The position numbers were made by a program, and so were the translations under genes. From the NCBI GenBank assembly GCA_947579605.1, contig OX388317.1:24261384-24325383 (forward strand): DNA of 64,000 bases. Reading direction: 5' to 3'. This stretch comes from Athripsodes cinereus (Eukaryota > Arthropoda > Insecta > Trichoptera > Leptoceridae). Under the pieces are notes generated by a model that was not told where the DNA came from, did no database searches, and was given only the letters and a program-made list of their open reading frames with translations. Position 1 is the first letter of the stretch; each line of letters opens with the position of its first letter. Positions 35,380 through 45,965 of this stretch are shown piece after piece.

Positions 35380-35391
35380 AAGTCTTTAGCA
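35380..35391. repeat. Left target-site duplication of the I-type element
   Basis: AAGTCTTTAGCA, repeated at 41158-41169 just after the poly(A) run. The exact left edge is uncertain by one or two bases because the right copy adjoins A residues. Both copies are GR-G exon 3 sequence. Confidence 0.8.
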
Positions 35392-35800
35392 GAGTCCGCT
35401 GGCTGGTGTTTTGGAAGGCGCGCTGTGTGTTTCGAGCTCCCAGAAAAAGAATTCAATTTAGCTAAAAATTGCGGTTATTTGTTAATTTTTTTTGGTTTGA
35501 GTTATTATTTTGGTTATCACCAATATAATGTAAATATAAGTTTTCTTTTCTAATAATAATTATTGGAAAAAAGTAGGAATTAAGTTTAGTTTTTAGTAGT
35601 ATTGTTGCAATGCAGGTCGGGTAAGTGACATATTATTATTTTGTTATTTTCTTTCAGTCAAGAGTATTACGTTCACTATACGAGTACGGTCATTAATAAT
35701 AATTTAATTTTTGGTTACTATACTCTGTTATTACGTTATCTAACTGAATACGAAATTTTGTTTTAATTTTATTTTATACTTTTTTTATCTGTGTTAATTA

Positions 35801-37186
35801 ATGATGGAGAGGGAGCCGCCGGATCCTGGGGTTCCTCCGGATATTGGAAAGGACAGGCTAAACAGCCTTCCAGAGGTTAGGATGAGTCAGTCGGATGACC
35901 TGCCTGAGGTCGGGACGACACAATTAAAGAGGACGAGACAGTCTTTTTCCCCACCACCAGATGATTCAAAGAGAAATAAGGGAATGGTAAATAATTTACC
36001 ATTACTTTTATATACTGCAAGGGACATGGGTCCATTTATCACTCATGTGCAAATGATGCAAGAGGGTTCTGCAATCAACCCAATTCTCTTTGGCAAGTCA
36101 TTAAAAAATAATGTCAATAACATAAAACAAGGTGGAGTAAAAGCACTTGGAAAATATAAATTATCAGTAGAGTTCGAAACATTGACAGCTGCTAACGAAT
36201 TTATACACGGTTCGCTTAGCAAACAATACAAGATTTTTATTCCCACGTACAATGTCACACGAATGGGAGTTATTAAAGGGATCCCTAAGGAGATTACTGA
36301 GGAAGAACTGCTTAATGAAATAATATGCCCTGAGGGGTATGGCTCAGTAATAAGAGTCCGCAGACTCAACTATAAAGATAAAATTTCGGAAACTCCTAAA
36401 TGGCTTCCATCTATGTCTGTCATTGTGACTATAGAGGGACAGAAATTACCACCCCACGTTTATTTCAATTACAATAGAATACCGGTGGATACTTACATAT
36501 TTCCAACTGTCCAGTGTTTCCAGTGTTGCAGATTTGGACACGTAAAGACTAACTGTAGGTCAAAAGCAAGATGCTTTAAATGCACAGAGGAACATTCAGG
36601 AGAAAGCTGTGATATTACGGAAAAAAAATGTATTAACTGCAATGGACAGCATAACGCTACGAGCTTTACGTGTCCAGTATACATACGCGAAAAGGAGATA
36701 AAACATCTAATGGCAGAAAAAAGCATATCATACGTTGAAGCTTCAAGACAAATACCACGAGCAAAAACGTCTTTTGCCGATAAATTAAATTCATTTATCC
36801 CCCAACAAAATAATAGCATACCAACACAGTCAAACAATCAGATCTCGGAGAGAAAAACAATTTTTAAGTATAAAACACCGACCGCTCATAAGTACTTAGC
36901 AAAATCGGTTATTCAACCAAACACAGATTTATATATACACCCTAATGGAAACAACTCATACTATTCTAAAGAAAATGGAATTGCACTGAATAATAAACCA
37001 AATGACCTACCACTAGAAAATATAATGTGTACAATTTTAACTGCAATCAACTCTTTGAAAGATTTGATTCAAGGTTTTCCTAATACTGACTTACCGAACA
37101 ACGCTGCCGAAATAAAACTACAAACGAAAAACACTCTAGTACAAAATGACCACCAAAAAACCGATACCAATACTTTTACAGAATAA
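35801..37186 (+). CDS. ORF1 nucleic-acid-binding protein of the I-type element, 461 aa
   Basis: Gag-like RNA-binding protein of a non-LTR element. Residues about 240-290 carry three zinc knuckles: CFQCCRFGHVKTNC (CX2CX4HX4C), CFKCTEEHSGESC and CINCNGQHNATSFTC. The stretch before them (about 90-230) resembles the RRM-like part common in such ORF1 proteins (TRMGVIKGIPKEITEEELL). The N-terminus is proline- and aspartate-rich. The ATG at 35801 is the first in the frame after the leader. It should package the element RNA together with the ORF2 product. Confidence 0.82.
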   Translation: MMEREPPDPGVPPDIGKDRLNSLPEVRMSQSDDLPEVGTTQLKRTRQSFSPPPDDSKRNKGMVNNLPLLLYTARDMGPFITHVQMMQEGSAINPILFGKSLKNNVNNIKQGGVKALGKYKLSVEFETLTAANEFIHGSLSKQYKIFIPTYNVTRMGVIKGIPKEITEEELLNEIICPEGYGSVIRVRRLNYKDKISETPKWLPSMSVIVTIEGQKLPPHVYFNYNRIPVDTYIFPTVQCFQCCRFGHVKTNCRSKARCFKCTEEHSGESCDITEKKCINCNGQHNATSFTCPVYIREKEIKHLMAEKSISYVEASRQIPRAKTSFADKLNSFIPQQNNSIPTQSNNQISERKTIFKYKTPTAHKYLAKSVIQPNTDLYIHPNGNNSYYSKENGIALNNKPNDLPLENIMCTILTAINSLKDLIQGFPNTDLPNNAAEIKLQTKNTLVQNDHQKTDTNTFTE

Positions 37187-40100
37187 TAAAACTAATAGTA
37201 ACTTTGCAACAAGAAAAAAAATCTTCCCTAACATTCTCCAATGGAACTGTAGAAGCATTACAAAAAATAAGAACAATTTAGTTGAACTTCTTCATTCAGA
37301 GGATATAAATATTGCTGCTCTATCGGAGACATGGCTGAGAGAAACTACAAACTTCTATCTCAATGGTTACATATGTCATCGATGCGACCGATTCGATGGA
37401 TATGGAGGAACTGCTATCTTGATTAAATGTACAATTCCGCACTCAAGAGTTGATATAATAGCCCCAAATGATGATGTCCAAATCTGTGCAATCTCTCTAG
37501 GTGAGCTCACGATTGTATCCGTATACTGCAAACCGGGATATAAATTTGACACTTCGTGGTGGACCAATATAATTGCAACTCTTCCAGAACCCGTACTGAT
37601 TGTGGGAGATTTTAATGCTCATTCTAAACTTTGGGGGTGTGAAGTCAACGATCGTAGTGGGGATGATGTGTCTGAAATTTTTCTTGATAATTCTAAATTA
37701 TGTATACTAAATGATGGCTCTGCTACCAAATTTGCTCACACTAATGAAAAAAAGAGTGCTATAGACCTCACATTTTGCTCTCCCCAATTAGCACCCATCC
37801 TTACATGGAAGGTAGCAGAGGACAGGTATGGAAGTGATCACTTCCCGGTTATTATTAACAGTTTCAAAATCCAACTGAACATCCTCAACCAGTCGAGGCC
37901 CAGATATAGAATCGATTCTCCTAAGGCTAAAGTATCAGATTTCTTAGCCGAACTTGACTCCATTCCCAAAAATACCAACCTATTTCCTGAATCAACAGAT
38001 TGTACTGATACATATGAGACACTAGTAACAACTATATCCTCTTTAGCCAAAAAATATATACCTTACCATTCCTCATTCCAAAGAATGAAATCATTCCCTG
38101 CTCCTTGGTGGGATTCAGCGTGTTCAGAGGCAGTTGGTAAGAGGAAAGAGGCTGCGAAAAAATATCGAAAGGATATGTCTGTAAAAAACCTTATCGAATA
38201 TAAACGCATAGAAGCCAAAACTAAACTACTGCTTCGCACAAAAAAAAAAGAGGGATGGCATCATTTCTGCAAAAATCTTTCTCCGCAGTCATCCTCGAAG
38301 ATGGTCTGGGAGATGGTGCGCAGATATAGATTGTCCTTTAATCCCACTAAACCACCAATCCCTTTGAATTCCGTCTGGTTTTTCCAATTCATAGATAATC
38401 TAGCTCCTCCATATGTTGTCTCAAAACAGGAACTCCATTTCCAATACAACAACAGACCTTCCCATAATCTCAATAGCCCATTTTCCTTATTTGAATTACA
38501 ATCAGTCCTATCACACTTAAAAGATTCAACACCTGGGCCAGATGATATACCCTATTCATTTATAAAGCTATCCAGTTCATATTTCCAGAATTTCTTTTTA
38601 AATATTCTAAATAGTATTTTTGAGTCAGCACAAATCCCAAACAGCTGGAAAACACAATACATCTTGCCCATAGCAAAGCCAAATAAAAATCCCAATGAAA
38701 GTACATCATATAGACCGATTGCTCTGTCGTCGTGCTTAGCGAAATTGATGGAACACCTCATAAAGAACAGATTATCCTGGTTCTTGGAGCATAATAACTG
38801 CCTTGCCCGCAGTCAGTGCGGATTCCGTAAGGGTAGAAGTACCACGGATGCTTTGAGTATTCTAAGTACTGATATTCGAATCGCCTTTTCGAATAAACAT
38901 TGCCTGGTTGCTGCATTTCTCGACGTAGCGTCTGCCTACGATAATGTTCATATACCTACTTTAATAAACAAACTCCATAAACTCGCTGTTCCTTACAAAT
39001 TAGCCAATGTGATATTTGAAACTCTAAAAGAACGTACCTTGATATTTTTGGATTCTGGACAAAATTCGGTCATCCGAACCACGCACAAAGGGTTACCCCA
39101 AGGATCTGTTTTGAGTCCCCTGTTATATTCCGTATATACTCACGATATCGAACGTTCAATACCAAATAATGTTAATATTATTCAATACGCAGATGATCTT
39201 ACTTTATACTCTGTTAACAAAGACCCTCTCATAGCATCAGAATCCTTGGAAAAGGCCTTAAATTCTCTCAGTGGATGGCTTGGTGAAAATAATTTGGCAC
39301 TATCGACTGCCAAATCAAAAGTGGTTGTGTTTACAAAGAGGAGAAAATTGCCTAAAATTTCAATTGCACTTGATAACGACAACATTCCGATATGTAAAGA
39401 AGTGAAATTTTTGGGTGTCACTTTCCAAAGTAATTTACTTTGGACCACTCATATTAGTGACATCGTTGTCAAGTGTAATAAATCGTTTAATTTGATTAAA
39501 TCAACAACCGGTGTTTGGTGGGGATCCCATCCTGAAACATTAAAACTACTATACAATGCTTTAGTCAAAACAATTATAGAATACGGATCCATTATTTTCG
39601 AACCCATTCCTAAATATTTAAAGCTTAAGTTGGACAGAATTCAGTTCAAATGCCTCAGACTAATAACCGGCTGTATGAATTCAACCCCTACAAATGTTCT
39701 TCAAGTGGAATCGGTGGATCCTCCCATCAATATCCGTAGGCAATATATGAGCGACAAATACGTTCTTTCTACGATTTCGACGCAATCACATCCTCTCCTC
39801 CCAAAGTTGGCTCAATGTTCAGAAATTGATAAAATGCAACAGTGTTCTTTAGTCAAAAGTTTCAACAAGTTGTCTCGCACAATAGAGAATAGATTTTGTA
39901 GCTATCAAAATCCAATATATGAGATCCCATATGAGTCGCTTGCGCTTAGACCTGAGATTGAGTTTAACGATGAATGGAGGAAAAGCAACACAGTAGGTCA
40001 GCATTCCGAAACAATGAATCAGCTCTTTGGTGATTGCATTTCAAAGCTAAATAACTTCAACCATATCTATACGGACGGATCGAAGTCTGCGGAAGATCAA

Positions 40101-40928
40101 TTTGTGGGTTGCGCTTTCCTTAATACTACCTTGGACATTAGTGAAATATTTAGCCTACCCGCAAATGCATCAATATTCACGGCAGAGAGCTTGGCAATTT
40201 TGGAGGCTCTGAGTCATGTCTACCAGGAAAAACTAGATAATAGTGTCATATTTACAGATTCACTTAGCTGTCTATTGCAACTTAACTCCTCTCCCTTTAA
40301 AGTGAAACATAACACGATCCTCATAAAAATAAGATTTCTCTTATATCTCTTACATCTCAATGATCAGCGGGTCATCTTGGCCTGGCTCCCAGGACACAAG
40401 GGAATAACAGGAAACGAAAGAGTTGATATGCTGGCTAAGAGTGCGAGGAGTTCGTACCCAATAAAATATAAAAAAATTCCTTCAAGTGATTTTGTTCCCA
40501 CAATAAAGAGAGAAATGTTAGAGGAATGGGAGACTGATTGGAAGGAGACATCTAAAAAGCGCGGAAGGTGGTATACGGAAGTTCAGGAGGCCATTCCAAG
40601 GAAACCATGGTTTGTTGGGGCCCGTTTGTCCCGCAGGGAAATTTCATTGAGTTGCAGACTGAGATCTGGACATACAACTGCCCCGGCTCATTTGAGTAGG
40701 ATCAATTTATTGGACTCCCCAAGATGTTCCTGTGGAGTGGATGTGGCGGATCTTAATCATATTGTGTTCGAATGTGAATTGCTCAAAAATAGGGATGAAT
40801 TTGTACAGGAACTTCTGAAGAGAAGGGGTAATCTCCCTATGGGCCTGCCAAGTCTTTTGTGTGATCCAACTGCTGAAATGGTGAGAATTTTGTATGGTTT
40901 TTTGGAAGTGAATGGGGTGCGTTTGTAG
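37146..40928 (+). CDS. ORF2 endonuclease / reverse transcriptase / RNase H, 1260 aa
   Basis: Three enzyme domains in order. APE-type endonuclease (about residues 25-240): LQWNCRSI, LSETWLR, VGDFNAHSKLWG, GSDHFPV. Reverse transcriptase (about 450-750): FLDVASAYDNV, GLPQGSVLSPLLY and the catalytic QYADDLTLY. RNase H (about 970-1100): IYTDGSKS, AESLAILEAL, FTDSLSCLL, WLPGHKGITGNERVDMLAK, with all four acidic positions and the histidine seen. The C-terminus has a CSCG...H...C metal-binding-like motif. It cuts target DNA and copies the RNA in place. The start ATG overlaps ORF1; reinitiation or frameshifting would be needed. Intact throughout. Confidence 0.87.
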   Translation: MTTKKPIPILLQNNKTNSNFATRKKIFPNILQWNCRSITKNKNNLVELLHSEDINIAALSETWLRETTNFYLNGYICHRCDRFDGYGGTAILIKCTIPHSRVDIIAPNDDVQICAISLGELTIVSVYCKPGYKFDTSWWTNIIATLPEPVLIVGDFNAHSKLWGCEVNDRSGDDVSEIFLDNSKLCILNDGSATKFAHTNEKKSAIDLTFCSPQLAPILTWKVAEDRYGSDHFPVIINSFKIQLNILNQSRPRYRIDSPKAKVSDFLAELDSIPKNTNLFPESTDCTDTYETLVTTISSLAKKYIPYHSSFQRMKSFPAPWWDSACSEAVGKRKEAAKKYRKDMSVKNLIEYKRIEAKTKLLLRTKKKEGWHHFCKNLSPQSSSKMVWEMVRRYRLSFNPTKPPIPLNSVWFFQFIDNLAPPYVVSKQELHFQYNNRPSHNLNSPFSLFELQSVLSHLKDSTPGPDDIPYSFIKLSSSYFQNFFLNILNSIFESAQIPNSWKTQYILPIAKPNKNPNESTSYRPIALSSCLAKLMEHLIKNRLSWFLEHNNCLARSQCGFRKGRSTTDALSILSTDIRIAFSNKHCLVAAFLDVASAYDNVHIPTLINKLHKLAVPYKLANVIFETLKERTLIFLDSGQNSVIRTTHKGLPQGSVLSPLLYSVYTHDIERSIPNNVNIIQYADDLTLYSVNKDPLIASESLEKALNSLSGWLGENNLALSTAKSKVVVFTKRRKLPKISIALDNDNIPICKEVKFLGVTFQSNLLWTTHISDIVVKCNKSFNLIKSTTGVWWGSHPETLKLLYNALVKTIIEYGSIIFEPIPKYLKLKLDRIQFKCLRLITGCMNSTPTNVLQVESVDPPINIRRQYMSDKYVLSTISTQSHPLLPKLAQCSEIDKMQQCSLVKSFNKLSRTIENRFCSYQNPIYEIPYESLALRPEIEFNDEWRKSNTVGQHSETMNQLFGDCISKLNNFNHIYTDGSKSAEDQFVGCAFLNTTLDISEIFSLPANASIFTAESLAILEALSHVYQEKLDNSVIFTDSLSCLLQLNSSPFKVKHNTILIKIRFLLYLLHLNDQRVILAWLPGHKGITGNERVDMLAKSARSSYPIKYKKIPSSDFVPTIKREMLEEWETDWKETSKKRGRWYTEVQEAIPRKPWFVGARLSRREISLSCRLRSGHTTAPAHLSRINLLDSPRCSCGVDVADLNHIVFECELLKNRDEFVQELLKRRGNLPMGLPSLLCDPTAEMVRILYGFLEVNGVRL

Positions 40929-41410
40929 ACTTTTGGGATGGTGAGATTTTATATTACTAAGTTTTATTAAAAAAAAAAATATATATGCGTGTATGTGTAT
41001 GTATGTGTGTATGCATATGTGTATATGTGTGTGTGTGTATATGTGTATATGTATGTATGTTGATTTAAAAAAAAAAATACGTAAATACATATAGGTATAC
41101 TTGAGACTGACCGGGAACACCATCATTGGTGAAGGTCATAAAAAAAAAAAAAAAAAAAAGTCTTTAGCAATATTTTACTGCAAATTGCTTTGGATTTCCT
41201 GACATGATGATGTAGAGCTTCTGATATTGTAGGCAGCAAAATAATCCAATAGACGTTATACAAAGTCCACAACCCATCTGAGATAAGCCCTTTGTAATTC
41301 TGAAATGAAAATATAATGTTTTTGCATTATTATGTTCCATTGATATGTTTCGACAAGTAGAAGATAATGGAAAACTGAAAACTAAATTAGTGCTATTTTT
41401 ATTGATTTAG

Positions 41411-41531
41411 TTTTTTTTAAAAAGATGTATCTGAATTTTTGTTATAAACCTAAATACAACCTTATACACCTTTCACAGTACCGCTAAAAGCTTGTGTTGT
41501 GAATGGGGAGTTTGCCGGCACCTGGTATTGA
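41411..41531 (-). repeat. SINE family A, 5'-shortened copy
   Basis: GATGTATCTGAATTTTTGTT, CCTAAATACAACCTTATACA, GGGGAGTTTGCCGGCACCTG, then it stops before the tRNA-like head. Lies in GR-G intron 2. Confidence 0.55.
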
Positions 41532-42739
41532 ACCGTTAATTTTTGACATTAATTTTTTAAAATTCCATATTGATTTATGTAAAAAATCATAATTGTTTTA
41601 AGTTTTAATACTTTTAAATAACTGATTGGCCTAGTTATGGTTTTGGCAAATGACACTCAATGAATTGTCTATATATTTTATGAAATATTGGTAAGATTCA
41701 TGTTTTAGACGTGTTTGTACCAGAATCTCCGCTGTTGTCTTGCCTACCTTGGAATATTTAGTCACAAAGTAATAAAAATAAAAATACTTACAACATGTTC
41801 AAAGCTTGTGAAAGTTGTAGATATGTAAAGCGTTAGTATCAATGTTCGTGAGAACAGCTGAAAGTTAAACGTACATATGAGTAAACCAAGTGTCACCTTT
41901 TTTAACCTTAATGTTTTATAATTAGCGTAATGGTGGACTTCACAAAAGTCAGAGTCTTGAAAATAACGAACAAAAGGAAATATTCAATAAGAAGATGCAA
42001 ACACTTCTTTTAAACACTCCAACACGTAAAGATCAAATTCAAAGAACCAAATCAAGTCTTTATTAAATTATTTTTTTGGGGGCAACGAGATTTGCAGTCT
42101 GAATTTTTAATCGGCATAAAGAATTTATTTATTTATTTATACACACATATACAGCTTAAGGCTTTTATAAGAATAAAAAATCAATTACATGGTATCAATA
42201 ATTAAAAAAATAATTAAAATAATACAATATGTAAGAAAGTATCAACACAGTATTAAATAAAGAATAAGCATGAATACAATAAACCAATAAAAATAACTTG
42301 CAATTGAAGTGTCAACGATTCATACTATATAAAAAAGTTAACAAAGCAATTAAAATATATAAAATGTAAGGAAAAATAATTGCATTGAACTGTCAACAAT
42401 AAATAAATGAAGAAATACACAATATTATTCAATACAATAAACCAACAATTTATACAATAAACCAATTAAAAATAGCTTGCTATTGAACAGTCAATTTATT
42501 TTTATTGGTTATTTTTACTGGTTTACAGAATGACAAAATCACAAAAACAGACAGTGGGTTTTGAAGGAATATCTTTCATTTAATCTAATTTCAAGATTGA
42601 ATTTGAGAGTGTGCACGGGAAGCTAAATTAATTTCATACATTCATAATAAACACGTGCAAGGAAAGATAATATTATAAAGTGTTTGGTCGCTTCTTCCTA
42701 TGCCACACGAACAAAATAATAAAGCAGGTATTGTTATGG

Positions 42740-42905
42740 GGCAGGAAACGAAGACGCTGAGCAGTGATAGACTTGCTTAAGTAGCCGCAAACAACGTGCC
42801 AACAGGAACAAACTTGGAAGACCTGAAAAGAGATGTCGAGACAGCTGGAACTCTGTGTCCCAGGAGACCTCGACGCCATAAAAACAGATCTACAGAACTA
42901 CTAAA
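42740..42905 (+). repeat. LINE tail fragment in GR-G intron 1
   Basis: Reads as NRNKLGRPEKRCRDSWNSVS, the GRPxKRxRDSW pattern of non-LTR ORF2 ends, followed by GAAGAAGAAG simple sequence at its end. It lies just below the GR-G exon 1 donor. Confidence 0.45.
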
Positions 42906-44064
42906 AAAGGAAGAAGAAGAAGAGCATTTTTATTATTTTAATTATCATGCAAAATAGTTGAACTTACAAAGAAATTGAACGTTCGATTAACGTGTTTGAT
43001 ATTCTTCAATAGTCTTTCATAGGACTCTATGACACGACTCAATGGAAACACATCACACTGTGAAGTGTCTTCTACTTCTAACAATAGAGATATCTTGTCT
43101 TGTATCAAGTTAATAAAGACATTCACATTCGGTACAGACAAATTGAATAGTCTGGGCAGTAGATTGTTTAAATAAAAAAAATATGAAATTACGATGTACG
43201 ATGTAATCATAAATTTAAAAAGTAACGCATCAGCTGTAAATACGTAAAGTGTATCAAAAATACTCATCAATTTATCTTTCGTTTTTATTTCGTACTCCAC
43301 TATACTGAGTGTGAATATAACAAATAAATAAAATATGAAATAAACATGCATTTTTCCAAAAATCTTTTTGGAGATTCTTAAATTGGGACGTAAATTGTGT
43401 AAAATTAAAGACTTTTTTACAACTTTCCATATTAATATTCTATTTTTCACCATTATCATGTACCACGAAAGCGTTGAGGAAATTGTCTCAAAAAAATATA
43501 AAAAATGCCACGATAAATGATAAATAAATGGCATGTCATCGAGAAAATCCTCTTGAATATATAGTATAACGTTTGTATAATTGTTCAAATACCATCCAGC
43601 TAAAACGAAAATCATTAATAAATTGAATTTAACGAATTTAGGTTTGAAACTTTTATTTTTATTATTTGGAAACGTTTTCACACCGAGAATTGTAAATATT
43701 GTTTTGTAGGGATCAATCAAATTACATAAAATATTTCTGTAATTTATATAAGAATGAGTGTTTTTGAAACGAGTTATAGTATATTTTGACATTTTCTAAA
43801 AAAACGTCCGAATTGTTTTGTGAAAAGCAAGTTTTTATTGTTACAAGTTATATTCACTATGTAGAACGCAATAAGCTGTCATTTAATGAAAGCGTCATGA
43901 TTATTATTGTTACATATTTAATTCATAGCCTAATTAATTTGGGGCTTTTTACCTAAATTGAGTGCTTTGTAAATAAACTCTTCATACAATGTACTAAAAA
44001 TATTGTCCTATGTGTAAAACATAACGTCTAAGATATATCGATTCGTCAAATAATGAGGTATACC

Positions 44065-44271
44065 CAGTGGCGGATTCAGAAAAAACTCAAGGGTCTTGAT
44101 ATCTTGAGCTACCTTTACTTTTATCGTAATAAAAAAAATATCAAGTCACAAACAAAGTTTAAGAAAGTTTTATTTAAACTGATTAAACACATACATAGGT
44201 ATGCAAGAAAAAGCCATTTTATTAAAACTGATTATACACACATTATCCTGCTCCATCTGTATCCGCCACTG
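44065..44271. mobile_element. hAT-type MITE, 207 bp
   Basis: Inverted ends CAGTGGCGGATTCAG and CTGTATCCGCCACTG. Eight-base flanks GGTATACC (44057-44064) and GGTATACT (44272-44279) match at seven of eight positions, as a worn hAT target duplication. No coding capacity. Confidence 0.7.
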
Positions 44272-44494
44272 GGTATACTACCCATACTGAATGTCTTAAC
44301 TTTTTTGAGACGTAGTGGATGACTCGCATGTTTGATACAAGCAGTTAATTCGCTGGCTAATCCAATTGTGGGAAATGAATGAATTGATTATTTTTCAAAT
44401 ATTGAAGCGTGAAAATTATTTTTAATTAATTTTAAATTATAAAAACCAAAACACAGTTCAAATTTTCACTAAGTATAGTATTTGGGTGGAGCAT

Positions 44495-44735
44495 CTGCTA
44501 AGGAATTGGTATCCTACTCTTTTTCGTAAGTTTTACAGCGTTCTGTTCAAGGCAGGGGTTCGAAAAAAAAATGTATCTTAAATTCAGTTATGAGGCTTGC
44601 CACCCATCCTGAAAGTCTTATTTTTGATGTCAGGGAAAGGGCAGCTTGCATGTTTATTTCATTTAGCTGGTTTGCTGGTAACCCCAGCTGTGGGATAAGC
44701 CATGATGGTATAGTATTAGTAATAGTATTGTACCT
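44495..44735 (+). repeat. Family C interspersed repeat
   Basis: AAATTCAGTTATGAGGCTTG, CCACCCATCCTGAAAGTC, AACCCCAGCTGTGGGATAAG, CATGATGGTATAGTATTAG: the inverted order of the copies at 6266 and 34430. It ends in a TAGTAT trinucleotide-like tail. Confidence 0.6.
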
Positions 44736-45227
44736 ACCACCACTCCAACTTCCTACCCCTGCTTTAACCTTAATCCATGGCACATTGTAACATTGTAATT
44801 TTTTACTATTGAAAATGTTAACAAGTGTGAATGAAAATATCATACTTTTTAAAAAATACGAGTAGGTATATAAAGTGAAAATTTAAACACTGTTTTGTTA
44901 TTTATAATTCAAAATTCTTTTTCATTTTTTTTATGGCAACATGTCTTCTCTATTCAAATCAATTTTACACCGATTGATACATTCACTTGTACACAGTTAA
45001 CGTGCACTTGGTACGTTAACTATTCCCACTCATCGAACATCTTTTGTCACATCTTCCTTCACTATACATGCAGCTCGGTTATGGAATGATTTGCCTTTAC
45101 TGATCAGACTTGCTTCTTCAATTTCCATTTTCAAAAGTAGACTGAAACATCACTATCTTGCTCTCAATAACCCATCATAATTCCATCCCCTTCCTTGTCC
45201 CCCTTTCCCCATTCCACTTTGTGCATG

Positions 45228-45228
<1 letters not shown>

Positions 45229-45261
<33 letters not shown>
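45229..45261. repeat. (TA)n microsatellite
   Basis: About 16 uninterrupted TA units between GTGCATGTAT and GAATGACTGTG. A smaller TA run lies at 45425-45439. Confidence 0.9.
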
Positions 45262-45264
<3 letters not shown>

Positions 45265-45479
45265 TGACTGTGTGATCAAATTTTCATCGGAAATGCATGT
45301 GCAACATGCATTCCATTAATGAAAGATCACTTGATTTTACGCAGGAGATAGTATGAGGTGAAGGTTTTACTCCATTTCACTGCGTACAGTCGGGCAGAGA
45401 CCTGGCTCTCGCCCTCTCGCCCATATATATATATATATTTATTTTTGTATGGGTATATTTATTTGGGTATATTATCCCG

Positions 45480-45720
45480 TGGAGCACCCGGTAAAGAATT
45501 GATCTCCCACTCTTCTGCGTAAGTTTTCGAGTGTCCTGTAAAAGGCAGGTGTTCGAAAAAATTAAGACATTTTACTTCTTAAATTCAGCGATGAGGCTTG
45601 CCACCCATCCTGAATGTCTTGATTTTATATTGGCACGAAGAGGACAGTTTGCATGTTTCTTACATGCAGCTGATCTGCTGGCTACCCCACTTGTGGGATA
45701 TGCCGTGATGGTATAGTAGT
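45480..45720 (+). repeat. Family C interspersed repeat
   Basis: Well-kept copy: GTAAAGAATTGATCTCCCAC, AAATTCAGCGATGAGGCTTG, GCTACCCCACTTGTGGGATA, CCGTGATGGTATAG, then an AGT-repeat tail at 45714-45734. Lies downstream of GR-H. Confidence 0.65.
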
Positions 45721-45809
45721 AGTAGTAGTAGTAGTATTTAAATATTATTTTGTATTTTTTCTATGGTTCTGGCATGTAATTAATTATTTTTCTTATTTTT
45801 TTTTCAAAC

Positions 45810-45915
45810 ATCAGGTTGGTTGGCAGAAATTGCCATTTGGCAATAAACCCGCCTTTTGTAAAATGTACTTATTATTGTCACAATAAAGTTTATTTTATTT
45901 TATTTTTATTTTTTT
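45810..45915 (+). repeat. LINE 3' end fragment
   Basis: CAGGTTGGTTGGCAGAAATT, GCCATTTGGCAATAAACCCG, then CAATAAAGTTTATTTTATTT: an untranslated LINE 3' end with hairpin (TTGCCATTTGGCAA), AATAAA and a TTTTA simple tail. Assigned from general look only. Confidence 0.4.
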
Positions 45916-45965
45916 ATACATTCTTCATGCTCTCATAGAATTGTTCTCAAATTAAAAAAATATTT

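Larger units (their letters stand above)
35392..41158 (+). mobile_element. Full-length I-type non-LTR retrotransposon
   Basis: About 5.77 kb: a 409-bp 5' leader, ORF1 (35801-37186), ORF2 (37146-40928, overlapping ORF1 by 41 nt in another frame), and a short 3' region with TG/TATG simple sequence and a terminal A run. The 12-bp target duplication surrounds it. ORF2 has an RNase H domain after the reverse transcriptase, which together with a CCHC-bearing ORF1 points to the I group. Both ORFs are uninterrupted, so the copy may be able to move. Confidence 0.85.
34709..43792 (-). pseudogene. GR-G: gustatory receptor-like gene disrupted by a retrotransposon in exon 3
   Basis: Exons (minus): 42968..43792 (275 codons, MSKYTITRFKN), 41792..41857, exon 3 in two pieces 41170..41299 and 35371..35391, and 34709..34890 ending GVMTMYMSVIKQFE with TGA. 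The I-type element at 35392-41158 lies between the exon 3 pieces, flanked by a 12-bp duplication. Counting the duplication once, exon 3 is 130 + 21 = 151 nt, the length in GR-B and GR-C, with frame and donor kept. The rest of the gene has no other lesion, so the insertion is probably young or still polymorphic. Exon 2 has LFSRTLILTLYI, without the RSWNL motif kept in GR-A to GR-E. With the insert in the opposite sense, a normal protein is unlikely. Confidence 0.83.

Noticed and set aside
40707..41126. 139-codon minus-strand ORF at the end of the I-type element
   Set aside because: Antisense of ORF2 end and TG-rich simple sequence (YIHIHIYTHTHI-type peptide).
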